This document shows, piece after piece, positions 34,230-42,981 of a stretch of DNA of 64,000 bases. Within the stretch, counting starts at the first letter, position 1. Each line of letters begins with the position of its first letter. A model generated the notes under the pieces. It was given only the letters and a program-made list of their open reading frames with translations, searched no databases and had not been told where the DNA came from. The DNA is from Roseimicrobium gellanilyticum. Lineage in GTDB: Bacteria; Verrucomicrobiota; Verrucomicrobiia; Verrucomicrobiales; Verrucomicrobiaceae. A program made the translations under genes and the position numbers. Where the stretch lies: the NCBI RefSeq assembly GCF_003315205.1, contig NZ_QNRR01000001.1:744001-808000 (forward strand), given 5' to 3'.

Positions 34230-35864
34230 ATGCTCTCTTGCTTCTTCCGCTCATCATTCCAAGTGCCGCTCCAAGCCGCCACGGCGTCCCTCTTGCTTGC
34301 TGGGTATGGTTGGACAGCGGAGCCCCGGGATGGCGTGAAGCTGTACCAGCAGTTCTGCTCCATCTGTCACGGGTTGGAAGGGCAGGGGATCCCGAACGTT
34401 TTTCCGCCTCTGGCCAAGGCTGACTTTTTGGTGAAGCAGCGCGAGAAGGCGTTGCGTGCGCCGCTGGAGGGACTCGCTGGGAAAATCGAGGTCAATGGTC
34501 ATGCGTTTGAAGGCGCCATGCCGCCGGTGATGCTCGAGGATGCTGACCTCGCCGCCATCTTTTCACATGTGTACTCCTCATGGGGCAACTCTGGAAATGC
34601 TCCCACGGCCGAGGAGATCGCCAGCGTGCGCAAGAAGACCAAGTTCCCCACACTGGCCGCGTTGAAGGCCGCGATGGGCGGAGGAGTGCTGCCTGCAGCG
34701 CCAGAAGGTTGGGAATTGAAGGTGGGCGTGGAGCTGAGTTTTTCTCCCGTGCGTCTCGCCATGCACGCAGATGGCGAAACCGTGCTGGCACTTTCCCAGC
34801 AGGGGGACATCTGGCAGTGGAAGCCCGGAGACAGCGTGGCCACGAAACTCTTCGATGGCGCGGACTACATCGACCGCAATCTGGGCTCCGAAGCCACCCT
34901 GGGCATGACCGTGGACCGCGAAGGCCGTCTGTATGTGACCAGCAACCAGTGCAACAAAAAGACCACTCCCGTGGCCAATGAGGTCACCATCTTCCGCTCG
35001 GAACCCTGGGCGAAGGAACGCCCATGGGCAGCACCCAAGCCCTGGTTCCGCACGACCTATCCCTTTGGCGTGGGGCCATACAATCATGGTGTATCACACA
35101 TCGCCCAGGGACCTGATGGCCTGATGTATGTGAACAGCGGCTCACGCACGGACGGCGGAGAAGCTGGCAAGCAACCGAACTACTCCACCGAAGGCGAAAC
35201 ATCACTCACCGCCTGCCTGTGGCGACTGGATCCGCGTGAGGCGAATCCGAAGCTGGAGGTCTTCGCCAACGGACTGCGCAATACCTACGGATTCTGCTGG
35301 GATGACGAGGGACGACTCATCGGCACGGAGAACGGGCCCGACGCCCACGCACCTGAAGAGCTGAATGTCATCCAGAAGGGCGAGCATCATGGCTTTCCCT
35401 TTCAGTTCTCCGATTGGGAAAACAAAGCGTACGCCCATACCCCGGATGCGCCGAAGGGACTCAAGTTCGTCCATCCCCTGCGCAATACTGGTCCGGATGG
35501 TGGAGCAGCGAAAGAGAACATCTCCACCTTTGATGCACACTCCTGCCCCTCGGGCATTGTATGGCTGGGCGCGGACTGGCCCGCACCGCTCGGTGGCAGT
35601 TTCCTCACCGTGCGCTTCGGCAACCTGCTCAAGCTGGAAACAGGCGATGCCGGATTCGATTTGCTTCAGATGAAACCTGACTTTCAGAAAGGCACGGTCA
35701 CGGTGAAGCAGGTGCTGGCGCCATGGAGCCGACCGATCGACCTACTGGCGATGGCTGGTCACCGTGTGGTGATTGCCGAATATTGCCGTGGCGCGAATCT
35801 CGCGGCGGGACTGGGTACTCCGGGGCGATTGCTGGTGCTGCAACCGAAGGCGGCAACGCCGTAA
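34230..35864 (+). CDS. cytochrome c / PQQ-type sugar dehydrogenase fusion
   Basis: The 544-aa secreted protein has a probable signal sequence (to about residue 29) and a cytochrome c domain with CSICHGLEGQG (heme motif CxxCH), Met ligand candidate in EGAMPPVML. A beta-propeller follows (about 160-540) with GVGPYNHGVSHIAQGPDGLMYVNSGSRTDGG, NGLRNTYGFCWDDEGRL and GTENGPDAHAPEELNVI, typical of soluble glucose dehydrogenase-like (GSDH) proteins. It probably oxidises sugars or alcohols and passes electrons to its own heme. Standing next to sulfatases suggests polysaccharide use. Confidence 0.85.
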   Translation: MLSCFFRSSFQVPLQAATASLLLAGYGWTAEPRDGVKLYQQFCSICHGLEGQGIPNVFPPLAKADFLVKQREKALRAPLEGLAGKIEVNGHAFEGAMPPVMLEDADLAAIFSHVYSSWGNSGNAPTAEEIASVRKKTKFPTLAALKAAMGGGVLPAAPEGWELKVGVELSFSPVRLAMHADGETVLALSQQGDIWQWKPGDSVATKLFDGADYIDRNLGSEATLGMTVDREGRLYVTSNQCNKKTTPVANEVTIFRSEPWAKERPWAAPKPWFRTTYPFGVGPYNHGVSHIAQGPDGLMYVNSGSRTDGGEAGKQPNYSTEGETSLTACLWRLDPREANPKLEVFANGLRNTYGFCWDDEGRLIGTENGPDAHAPEELNVIQKGEHHGFPFQFSDWENKAYAHTPDAPKGLKFVHPLRNTGPDGGAAKENISTFDAHSCPSGIVWLGADWPAPLGGSFLTVRFGNLLKLETGDAGFDLLQMKPDFQKGTVTVKQVLAPWSRPIDLLAMAGHRVVIAEYCRGANLAAGLGTPGRLLVLQPKAATP

Positions 35865-35938
35865 CAACGTAGCTCGCGAGTCCCTTCGCGAGTCATTTCA
35901 GGGATCACCACTCGCGAAGGGACTCGCGAGCTACGTTG
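35865..35938. repeat. 29-bp-arm palindrome after stop codon (family C)
   Basis: Arms 35865-35893 and 35910-35938 are perfect inverses (CAACGTAGCTCGCGAGTCCC...), with a 16-base spacer. Each arm carries a smaller CTCGCGAG/CGCGAG palindrome. The element begins on the base after the dehydrogenase TAA and ends before the sulfatase stop. A near copy is at 53783-53857. It could act as a bidirectional terminator for the convergent genes. Confidence 0.8.
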
Positions 35939-35948
35939 GGCTACCAGC

Positions 35949-37442
35949 TCACTTCCCCTCCTTAGCCCACTGCTTCATGAGGGCGATGTTCTTCTCCACT
36001 TCCGGGTTGCCCTTGCCAAGGTACTCCTGCATGTCGCTGTCGTACATGGCATCGCTCTCCGGACCCTTGTCGCCACTATCCGCAATCCACTTATCGAGGT
36101 CCGCACGCAGCTTCTCAAGTGTGGCTTTGTGCGCAGGATCCTCAGCAAGGTTCTTCACCTGCCAGGGATCAGCCTTCCAATCATAAAGCTCCTCAGCAGG
36201 ACGCTCAGGGCTGAAGAGCAGCTTCTCACTCAGCGGTTCCAGCTTGCCGTCCGTGTGCAGTTCCCGCAGGCGCTGCACAATCGTCTTGCCATCCTTGTAG
36301 GCATTGGGCTGGAGGTGCGGGCGCTTGGGATAAAAGTTGCGAATGTACAGATGCTGCCCCGTGCGCACGCTGCGGATGCGCTCCACCGTTTCATCACAGC
36401 GATCACGCGCGGCGAAGACTTCCTCGCGAGGCTTGTAATCCTTCGCCAGGATATCGCGCCCCTGCATCGCAGACGGAATGGGAATGCCTGCCGCAGCCAA
36501 GGAAAGTGGAGCGAGGTCGATCTGCATTACCAAGTCATCGCGCACCACGCCCTTCGCGATGCCGGGACCGCGAACCACCAGAGGTACGTGCGTGCCCTCG
36601 TTGTAGAGGAACTGCTTCCCGCGCGCGTGGCTGATGCCGTGGTCTGTCATGAAGATGACGAGCGTGTTTTCCAGCAGGCCCTCCTTCTCCAAACGCGCGA
36701 GCACCTTGCCCACGTGTTGATCTGTAAAGCGCACCGCATCCAGATACGCCGCCCAGTCTTCCAGCAACACCGGATCCCGTGGGTAGTAGGGCGGCAGAGT
36801 TACATCCTCCTCCTTCGTAGCTCCGCCAAGCTCCGTCTCCGCACGCTTTGACAAGGCCGCGGCCTGCGCTGATTTCCCACCACGCAGTTTCCCACCGCCA
36901 AGTTGCACCTGCATAAAGAAGGGCTGGTCATCCTTCCGTGCGGCCCAGTCAGGACCGTCATAGATCTTCGGATCGTATTCGAAGTTGTAGTCCGTCTTGC
37001 CGAGACCACCGCCGCCTTTCCCCTTGGCCTTTTTTCCCTTTGCCTGAGTGTCGTTGAGCAAGCCATTGCCGATGCACGTGTAGTATCCCGCCTTCTGGAA
37101 AAGCGCCGGCACGGGAGCCACCCCCTCCGGCAATTCAATCTTCACCGGCCCTCGTCCACTGCGATGATGATGCGCACCGATGGTTGTCTGGTACATGCCC
37201 GTGATCAATGCCGAGCGGCAGGGCGAGCAAACCGGCGCCGTCACAAACGCATGAGAGAACATCGTGCCCTCCCTCGCGAGTCGATCCACATTTGGCGTCT
37301 GGATGGTCTTCTCGCCATAACACGAGAAATTCGCAGACATATCATCCACCACGAACCACAAAATGTTCGGACGCTCCGCGGCAAACGTGAACGTGCTGCC
37401 GGCGAAGATGCTGAAAAGCAGAAGGGAAAGGAGGTGCTTCAT
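35949..37442 (-). CDS. secreted sulfatase (type I, formylglycine)
   Basis: The 497-aa protein has a signal peptide (MKHLLSLLLFSIFAGSTFTFA). The calcium-binding start ILWFVVDDMSANFSCYG and the modified-Cys motif VCSPCRSALITG (C-x-P-x-R) mark a type I sulfatase. MTDHGISHARGKQFLYNEGTHVPL is the second metal-binding segment. It probably removes sulfate from polysaccharides. Its start overlaps the upstream sulfatase stop by four bases, so the two are co-translated. An anaerobic or FGE maturase would be needed; none is in this window. Confidence 0.92.
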   Translation of the reverse strand: MKHLLSLLLFSIFAGSTFTFAAERPNILWFVVDDMSANFSCYGEKTIQTPNVDRLAREGTMFSHAFVTAPVCSPCRSALITGMYQTTIGAHHHRSGRGPVKIELPEGVAPVPALFQKAGYYTCIGNGLLNDTQAKGKKAKGKGGGGLGKTDYNFEYDPKIYDGPDWAARKDDQPFFMQVQLGGGKLRGGKSAQAAALSKRAETELGGATKEEDVTLPPYYPRDPVLLEDWAAYLDAVRFTDQHVGKVLARLEKEGLLENTLVIFMTDHGISHARGKQFLYNEGTHVPLVVRGPGIAKGVVRDDLVMQIDLAPLSLAAAGIPIPSAMQGRDILAKDYKPREEVFAARDRCDETVERIRSVRTGQHLYIRNFYPKRPHLQPNAYKDGKTIVQRLRELHTDGKLEPLSEKLLFSPERPAEELYDWKADPWQVKNLAEDPAHKATLEKLRADLDKWIADSGDKGPESDAMYDSDMQEYLGKGNPEVEKNIALMKQWAKEGK

Positions 37443-38944
37443 GGATGCGGTGTGATGGGAAATTGTTTCAGGAGCGAAGCAGCAGCAGACTCGCGTTCTT
37501 TGACCAGAGCAGGGTCATCAACGGCATTGCGCAATTCCTGCGGATCCTTCGTGTGATCATACAGCTCATGGGTAATCACCGATCCGGTCTTCCAGTCGCG
37601 CCATTCCGTGTAGCGTACGGATGCCGTGCGCACGCTCACGCCCATGGATTTGGGCTGCTTGTTGGGTTCACGGTCGTAGTACGCAGGACGGGGATGCTGT
37701 GTGAAGGCAAAGATATTTGAAGAAGGCGCGTCAAGATATCCTTTCAGGGCAGGCACCAGACTCTTACCCTCCAATCCTGCCGGTTTCGGAAGTTCACAGA
37801 GATCCACCAGAGTGGGGAAGAGGTCCAACAACTCCACGGGCAGGGCATACCGTTTCCCCGTGAGTTCCAGCTTCGGTCCGCTGATCATGAGAGGCACATG
37901 CGCGTCATATTCGAAGTTGGACGTCTTCCCCCATAGTCCGTGCTCCCCAATGTGGTAGCCATGGTCACCTGCGAAGGTGATGATCGTATTCTTCTCCAGT
38001 CCCTGCGCCTTCAGCGCATCCAGCACCTTGCCGAGTTGCGCGTCCATGTAGCTGATGTTCGCAAAGTAGCCGTGCCGCATCTCCAGAACCTGTTCCGGCG
38101 TGAGTGGCTGTTGCTCCTTGGGCGGACCAAGGATTTCCCGACTGTCATGAAACGCCACCTCCGGTGCACCTTCCGGCCTGTTCGGATTCAGCGCAGGCAG
38201 TTTACTCTTGTCATACAGGTCCCAGTACTTCTTCGGCGCATTGAAAGGCGCGTGAGGCTTCCAAAAACCCACCGCCAGGAAGAAGGGTTTGTTGTCCTTC
38301 TTCAACTCGGCAAGCACCCGCACCGCTTCCGACGCCACACGTCCATCGTAGTAGGCCTCATCAGGCACATCACGCTTCTCGCAGACATTCACCTTGCCAT
38401 AGTTGCGCGGCCCCGGCACGGCCGTGTTGGGCGGCATCTCACCGGTGATCTGGGGTGTATCATCACCATGATTCGCATAGTGCAGGAACTCCGGCGCACT
38501 CCAGGACGTGGGATCCCCGTGCATCTTGGTGTGCCAGTTGTGGAAAATCTTTCCGACACAGAGCGAGGTATAGCCGTGATCCATGAACCATTTCGGGATC
38601 GTGGTGACCTCCGGATTCAGCTCCCGGAAATGCGTGCCATTGTTCCAGATGCGCAGCGTGTCTGGACGCAGCCCCGTCAGCATGGAAGAGCGCGAAGGAT
38701 TGCACACCGCCTGCTGGCAGTAGGCGCGTTCAAACTGTACCGAACGCGCCGCCAGCTTGTCGAGGTTTGGCGTGATGGCCGGCGAGCCATACGTGGCCAG
38801 CTCTGGACGGAAGTCATCCGCCATGATGAAGAGGATGTTCTTCTTCGTGGCAGACTGCGCATGCGCACCACCGCCAACCAGGGCCAGCAGGCAGAATAGC
38901 AGCAGAACTGGCGAGGTGTGAGGATGCTTCCGATACGAGTGCAT
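37439..38944 (-). CDS. secreted sulfatase, iduronate-2-sulfatase-like
   Basis: The 501-aa protein has a signal peptide (to about residue 30). ILFIMADDFRPELATYGSPAITPNLDKLAARSVQFERAYCQQAVCNPSRSSMLTG contains the metal-binding Asp pair and the C-x-P-x-R formylglycine motif. FLAVGFWKPHAPFNAPKKYWDLY and GDHGYHIGEHGLWGKTSNFEYDAHVPL are typical of iduronate-2-sulfatase-like (S1_7) enzymes. First gene of the two-gene sulfatase operon. Likely acts on sulfated glycans in the periplasm or outside the cell. Confidence 0.92.
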   Translation of the reverse strand: MHSYRKHPHTSPVLLLFCLLALVGGGAHAQSATKKNILFIMADDFRPELATYGSPAITPNLDKLAARSVQFERAYCQQAVCNPSRSSMLTGLRPDTLRIWNNGTHFRELNPEVTTIPKWFMDHGYTSLCVGKIFHNWHTKMHGDPTSWSAPEFLHYANHGDDTPQITGEMPPNTAVPGPRNYGKVNVCEKRDVPDEAYYDGRVASEAVRVLAELKKDNKPFFLAVGFWKPHAPFNAPKKYWDLYDKSKLPALNPNRPEGAPEVAFHDSREILGPPKEQQPLTPEQVLEMRHGYFANISYMDAQLGKVLDALKAQGLEKNTIITFAGDHGYHIGEHGLWGKTSNFEYDAHVPLMISGPKLELTGKRYALPVELLDLFPTLVDLCELPKPAGLEGKSLVPALKGYLDAPSSNIFAFTQHPRPAYYDREPNKQPKSMGVSVRTASVRYTEWRDWKTGSVITHELYDHTKDPQELRNAVDDPALVKERESAAASLLKQFPITPHP

Positions 38945-39064
38945 GGCTGTGAAGAAGCCGCCGATGCGGTGTGCCGTTTCAACCTCACCCAGACCGGGGA
39001 TCTTTCTGCGAAAGTGGCCGCTCCTCTGTCAGGCCACTTTGTAGCCTTGCATTGGTTCCGTCAG

Positions 39065-39427
39065 CTACCGCCCCTTCCGGTACTCCTCCAGCACCTTGGT
39101 CAGCCATGGTCCCACCTCGGTGGTGGTGCCGTCCTTGTTCTTCATCAGGTACGGCTTGCCGCTCAGATAGCTCTTGGTGCAGACGCCTTGGATGAAATCC
39201 TCCGCCGTCTTCACGCGGCTGCCCGCCTGGCCGAGTTTGTTTTTCAGGTGTTCAGCGCCTTCCGCGCTGCTGTATTCCTTTCCATTGCGGATGAAGCGGG
39301 CTTCGCTTTTGGAAACCGCTTCCAGCAGATGATCCACCTCTTCCTTGGCGGGCGAGTCCAGTGCCTGCAGGCTTCCGACCATGGTGCAGCACAGGAGTAG
39401 CAGGAGAAATGGGCGAATGCAGGACAT
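39065..39427 (-). CDS. DUF5329 secreted protein
   Basis: The protein has 120 residues from ATG 39427 with signal peptide MSCIRPFLLLLLCCTMVGSLQA. The mature part EEVDHLLEAVSKSEARFIRNGKEYSSAEGAEHL followed by VKTAEDFIQGVCTKSYLSGKPYLMK matches the DUF5329 pattern. The role is unknown; members are secreted and often solitary. The longer upstream open frame is not supported by the signal peptide position. Confidence 0.85.
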   Translation of the reverse strand: MSCIRPFLLLLLCCTMVGSLQALDSPAKEEVDHLLEAVSKSEARFIRNGKEYSSAEGAEHLKNKLGQAGSRVKTAEDFIQGVCTKSYLSGKPYLMKNKDGTTTEVGPWLTKVLEEYRKGR

Positions 39428-39525
39428 CGAAGATGGGTTCGTCCAGAACTGGGACGGCGGATGCTTGCTGCTGTGGCTTCCTCTCCTCATGAGGGGAAGC
39501 CGGATCGTGCCTTCGCCTTGAGCGA

Positions 39526-39885
39526 CTACATCGCCGTCCTGTCCACCGTGCGCAGGCGTCGGCTCAGGCCCTTCATCACATGCAGCGCAAAGAGGGGCAC
39601 CTCGTGCACCATGAATTCAAAACGCTTTTCGTTGATGGGGATCAGCACGGTATCCGTCTTGGCCACGGCCGTCGCGGTACGCGGGCCTTCCTCAATGAGG
39701 GCCATCTCGCCGAAGAAGCCATCCGCCTCCACGACCTCCACCGTGCGGCCACCCACTCGGAGTTCCACCGCGCCTTCCTTCACCACGTACATGGCATCGC
39801 CCTCGTCTCCGGAGGAGAAAATGATGTCGCCCGCGGCATATTTGAGGGGCTCCGTCTGGGATTCGAAGATGTTCGGCAGTTTCAT
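39526..39885 (-). CDS. cyclic nucleotide-binding domain protein
   Basis: The protein has 119 residues from ATG 39885 (MKLPNIFESQ). It is a single CAP-like domain: IIFSSGDEGDAMYVVKEGAVELRVGGRTVEVVEADGFFGEMALIEEGPRTATAVAKTD. The FGEMALI...RTATA segment is the phosphate-binding cassette with its Arg. There is no helix-turn-helix or effector domain, so it may be an accessory ligand-binding module. Lies downstream of the kinase-like gene on the same strand. Confidence 0.88.
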   Translation of the reverse strand: MKLPNIFESQTEPLKYAAGDIIFSSGDEGDAMYVVKEGAVELRVGGRTVEVVEADGFFGEMALIEEGPRTATAVAKTDTVLIPINEKRFEFMVHEVPLFALHVMKGLSRRLRTVDRTAM

Positions 39886-39950
39886 GGCGGAAGGATGGAA
39901 AGCGGAATTGGTAACAATTTTGCCACCTCGCAAGGGGGGATTTGTGAAGT

Positions 39951-41024
39951 TTAGGGGGAGTGCGGGATGGGCACATGCCGCGGATCACCCAGCAGCTTGC
40001 CCAGCACGAATTCGATGTGCTTTTCCACGAGGTCGCCCATGCTGCGGCATTCCTCGAAGACGAGCGTGTTGTGATGCTCACCCAGTTCATGCTTGAGCTG
40101 GGCCACCTTGTCCGCGGGTTCCGCCGGGTGGTGTTTCATGGCGCGGAAGATGGCGCGCAGGCGGGACTTCTCAGAGAGGAAGCGGCGCGCGATGAGACTG
40201 CGCTCCTCCTGCTGGTATTGCTGGGCGGTGGCCAGGTTCAGGTACCGCGTGCAGAGGTTCACCACCGGAAGGTTCTCCTTGTAAAACTGCGGCAGGTACA
40301 CGCGGCAGCGTCCCTCGTAGCTCTGCTGGTCAAAGTCGATGGCACGCACCCGGTATTGCACCTCTTCGAAGTCGGGCGTCATGTCCACCACGTAGTTGTA
40401 GCTGCGCATGTCTCCCAGCAGGCGGATGAAGCAGCGCTCGCTGAACTTCACAAACTCCTTCGCGATACGCACCGGATTCACATCGGCACGGTCAAAGTAT
40501 TCGCCGATGAAGACATCCCCCGGCACACCGGCGATGTGCTCCTCGATGAGTGTGTCCTCGTGGACCAGGTAGTTGATGCGGTTGGGGGAGAGCACATGCT
40601 CCAGCTCCAGCCCGTAGATGCGAGAGGCGTCCGCCACCTTCAGGTAGAAGTGGTCGTAGTTGTCATTGTACTGGTTCACCACCCGGATGCGGAAGGGCTT
40701 GCTGTTGCCGAAGCTGCAGTAGTCCACCCGCTCCACGTACAGGTGCGGCACCGCCTGGAGGTCTCCGGTTTTCAGCAGCGAGTAGATGCTGGTGAGCTTC
40801 GGCCACAGATCCTTCATGTAGGTCCGCTCGTACACCACCGTGTCCCAGAGGGTGGATTTTCCGGACCGATCCATGAGGGGGTAGCTGTTGCTGAAGCTCT
40901 CCAGGTCCTTGTACAGGGCGGGCAGCCCGGAGAGGCGGCCGTAGTGCCGCAGGTACGTGCGCAGCTCTTCACTGATGCTGATGAAGGCCTTGCGGCGGGA
41001 AATGGTGGTGAGTTCGTCCGGCAT
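39951..41024 (-). CDS. conserved protein with kinase-like catalytic motifs
   Basis: The protein has about 357 residues from ATG 41024 (MPDELTTISRRKAF). The open frame reaches further but adds basic residues without homology. Towards the middle LLGDMRSYNYVVD followed by YRVRAIDFDQQSYEG has the order of a GD....N catalytic loop and a ID(F/Y)D metal motif as in HipA/APH-like kinases. This is a by-eye similarity. The C-terminal part is helical and charged. 65 bases upstream of the cNMP-binding protein gene, same strand, so a regulatory pair is possible. Confidence 0.55.
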   Translation of the reverse strand: MPDELTTISRRKAFISISEELRTYLRHYGRLSGLPALYKDLESFSNSYPLMDRSGKSTLWDTVVYERTYMKDLWPKLTSIYSLLKTGDLQAVPHLYVERVDYCSFGNSKPFRIRVVNQYNDNYDHFYLKVADASRIYGLELEHVLSPNRINYLVHEDTLIEEHIAGVPGDVFIGEYFDRADVNPVRIAKEFVKFSERCFIRLLGDMRSYNYVVDMTPDFEEVQYRVRAIDFDQQSYEGRCRVYLPQFYKENLPVVNLCTRYLNLATAQQYQQEERSLIARRFLSEKSRLRAIFRAMKHHPAEPADKVAQLKHELGEHHNTLVFEECRSMGDLVEKHIEFVLGKLLGDPRHVPIPHSP

Positions 41025-41161
41025 GGAGCGGGATGGGTTGCCCCGGGATCGGGGCTTCGGCCCTTTACGGGTGGTTCCGGCCTCGCCATCAGGCACGAAC
41101 CGTGCAGATTGTCGCAAAAATCCTTGTTCGCGCCGCCGGAATTTGTCAAGATTTCGCGCCT

Positions 41162-41776
41162 GTGACGATTCGGACCCTCATTTTCAGCACCTTTCTGGCC
41201 TTAAATTCCGTTTACGCGGAGGATTTACCCCTGCCTTTACCGCTTCCGCAGTCAGGTCCCCTTCCAGTGGTGCCAAGCGCTCCGACCAGTCTCGAAAAAC
41301 CCAATCTCGTGATCAAGGTCCCGACCCCGGGGGTGATTGTGGTGCCGATGGTCACGGAAAAGGAAAAGCAGGACAAGCTCATCGCGGAAAAGGAACGCCA
41401 GTTCATTGATGAAATGCTGCGCCGTCAGATTGCCCTCGCCCATGCCACGGGCAAGGCCGCTGAAATCAAGCGCGTGATTCTCGTGAGCGGAGCCGGTGAT
41501 GCAGTCATCAGCCAGGCAACCGCGGCTCCTGCCACGGCGGGCCGCCTTGAGCTCATCGGCATCGAGCCGAATGCGGGCGTGGCAAAGCAACTTGATTCCT
41601 TCTTTGGTTCCCCGCTGACTCCTGAGAGCGAGCAGCGACTCCTCCAGACGGTGAAGACCCAGCTCACCGCCGAGAAGGGAAAGGACAACCTGAATGTGCG
41701 CCTCGCCGGTTGGTGGCCGGAGGAGGGCGTCGTGGCGGTGAGTGTGGTGCCAGAGTCGGCTCCCGGTAAGCAGTAG
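41162..41776 (+). CDS. secreted protein, possible POTRA-like domain
   Basis: The protein has 204 residues from GTG 41162 with signal peptide VTIRTLIFSTFLALNSVYA. A short Pro/Leu-rich segment and a charged helix (EKEKQDKLIAEKERQFIDEML) follow. The last 110 residues (LIGIEPNAGVAKQLDSFFGSPLTPESEQRLLQTVKTQLTAEKG...VRLAGWWPEEGVVAVSVVP) have the alternation and motif order of a POTRA_2 domain of two-partner secretion proteins. No beta-barrel is attached. By-eye inference. Divergent from the kinase-like gene. Confidence 0.5.
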   Translation: MTIRTLIFSTFLALNSVYAEDLPLPLPLPQSGPLPVVPSAPTSLEKPNLVIKVPTPGVIVVPMVTEKEKQDKLIAEKERQFIDEMLRRQIALAHATGKAAEIKRVILVSGAGDAVISQATAAPATAGRLELIGIEPNAGVAKQLDSFFGSPLTPESEQRLLQTVKTQLTAEKGKDNLNVRLAGWWPEEGVVAVSVVPESAPGKQ

Positions 41777-41846
41777 TTGATCGCGGGAGCGAAGTGTGAA
41801 ATCTGGGGCTGTTTAATCGGCAACCCACTTTCCACATCCTGTTCTC

Positions 41847-42155
41847 ATGACTCGCCCCAGCAACATCTCCGCAATCGGAAACGAAATCGCGATTGCCTGG
41901 GAGGATGGCACGGAGAGCTACATTCTCATGGAGCGGCTGCGTGCTGCTTCACCCAGCGCGGAGAATACGGGAGAGCATGACCTGTTGGGCAAACGCTACG
42001 GCGGCACGGACCAGACCGAGTTCCCCGGGGTCACCGTCACCGGCTGGCGCATGGTCGGCGGTTATGCCGTGCAGTTTGATTTCAGCGATGGCCACGCCAC
42101 AGGCATCTATCCGTACGACTTCCTGCGGAAGCTCGGTGGAGCAGGAACTGTCTGA
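41847..42155 (+). CDS. DUF971 protein
   Basis: The 102-aa protein is of the DUF971 (GBBH-like N-terminal) family. Visible features are ISAIGNEIAIAWEDGTESYILMERLRAASPSAEN, VTGWRMVGGYAVQFDFSDGHATGIYPYDFLRKL. Members are small and sometimes accompany iron-sulfur or molybdenum cofactor genes. The next gene follows after 27 bases, so they may be co-transcribed. Function unknown. Confidence 0.88.
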   Translation: MTRPSNISAIGNEIAIAWEDGTESYILMERLRAASPSAENTGEHDLLGKRYGGTDQTEFPGVTVTGWRMVGGYAVQFDFSDGHATGIYPYDFLRKLGGAGTV

Positions 42156-42182
42156 AGCGCATGCAGTCATGAAGCCGCTGCC

Positions 42183-42854
42183 ATGAGCGTCCCAGCCTCC
42201 CACGTACCCCAGGTGTTGAAGCTTCGGCTCACGCGTGAGACTCCCTTCGCTTCGCAGTTGGGCTGCACGTTTCTCATCGCCCTCATCTTGGGTGCCGTCG
42301 CGGCACTCGGCATTGCGGCAGGGATCACCAGTGAAGATGACAAGGGCAAGAATACCTGGGTGCCCTATGTCGTGGGCGGGGCTTTTGGGTTCTTTGGCCT
42401 GCTCGTGCTGTGGTCGGGCATCCGCCAGCTCGCCACACGAGGCATCAAGGAAACCATCGTGGAGATTTCCGGGAATGCCTTGCACTTGGGCCAGTCTGCC
42501 ACCGTAGCGTTTCTGCAGCAGGGACCGGCCACCATCAGTTCCCTCCGGGCAAACATCCTTTGTGTTGAGACCACCTCGCGCATGGTCTCGGTGCCGGGAA
42601 GCAAGACAGGACCGCGCCGGGAGCAAAGGGAGCGCTACCTCGTGCAGGAGAATATCTTTGAGGCCTCCTATTTGCGCGTGGCCCATGGCGACGTGTGGCA
42701 GGAAACACGTGAATTCACTGTGCCCTCCGAGGGCAAGCCGACTCAGGGTGAGGACACGGATGACTACTATGTGCGCTGGCGCATTGAGGTCTGGGGCAGA
42801 GCCGGACTCATCGGCAGCTTCATGCATCCCTTTCCGGTGAAGGTGGTCGTGTGA
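42183..42854 (+). CDS. two-span membrane protein, soluble C-terminal domain
   Basis: The 223-aa protein has spans near residues 27-47 (FLIALILGAVAALGIAAGI) and 61-81 (VVGGAFGFFGLLVLWSGIRQL). A beta-rich domain follows with VWQETREFTVPS and WRIEVWGRAGLIGSFMHPFPV, resembling the DUF3592-like arrangement of two spans plus a beta domain. No named family assigned confidently. Co-oriented with and close to the DUF971 gene. Confidence 0.6.
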   Translation: MSVPASHVPQVLKLRLTRETPFASQLGCTFLIALILGAVAALGIAAGITSEDDKGKNTWVPYVVGGAFGFFGLLVLWSGIRQLATRGIKETIVEISGNALHLGQSATVAFLQQGPATISSLRANILCVETTSRMVSVPGSKTGPRREQRERYLVQENIFEASYLRVAHGDVWQETREFTVPSEGKPTQGEDTDDYYVRWRIEVWGRAGLIGSFMHPFPVKVVV

Positions 42855-42981
42855 AGCCGAAAACTGAGGATTTGCTCAGGACGCGTGATAATTCTTTGAA
42901 TCTCGCCAGCGGGCAACTTTTCACACGCGTTGCAAGAGACCTGTGCTAGTGGGTACGGGGTCCTGACAAGTCTCTTGTGTG

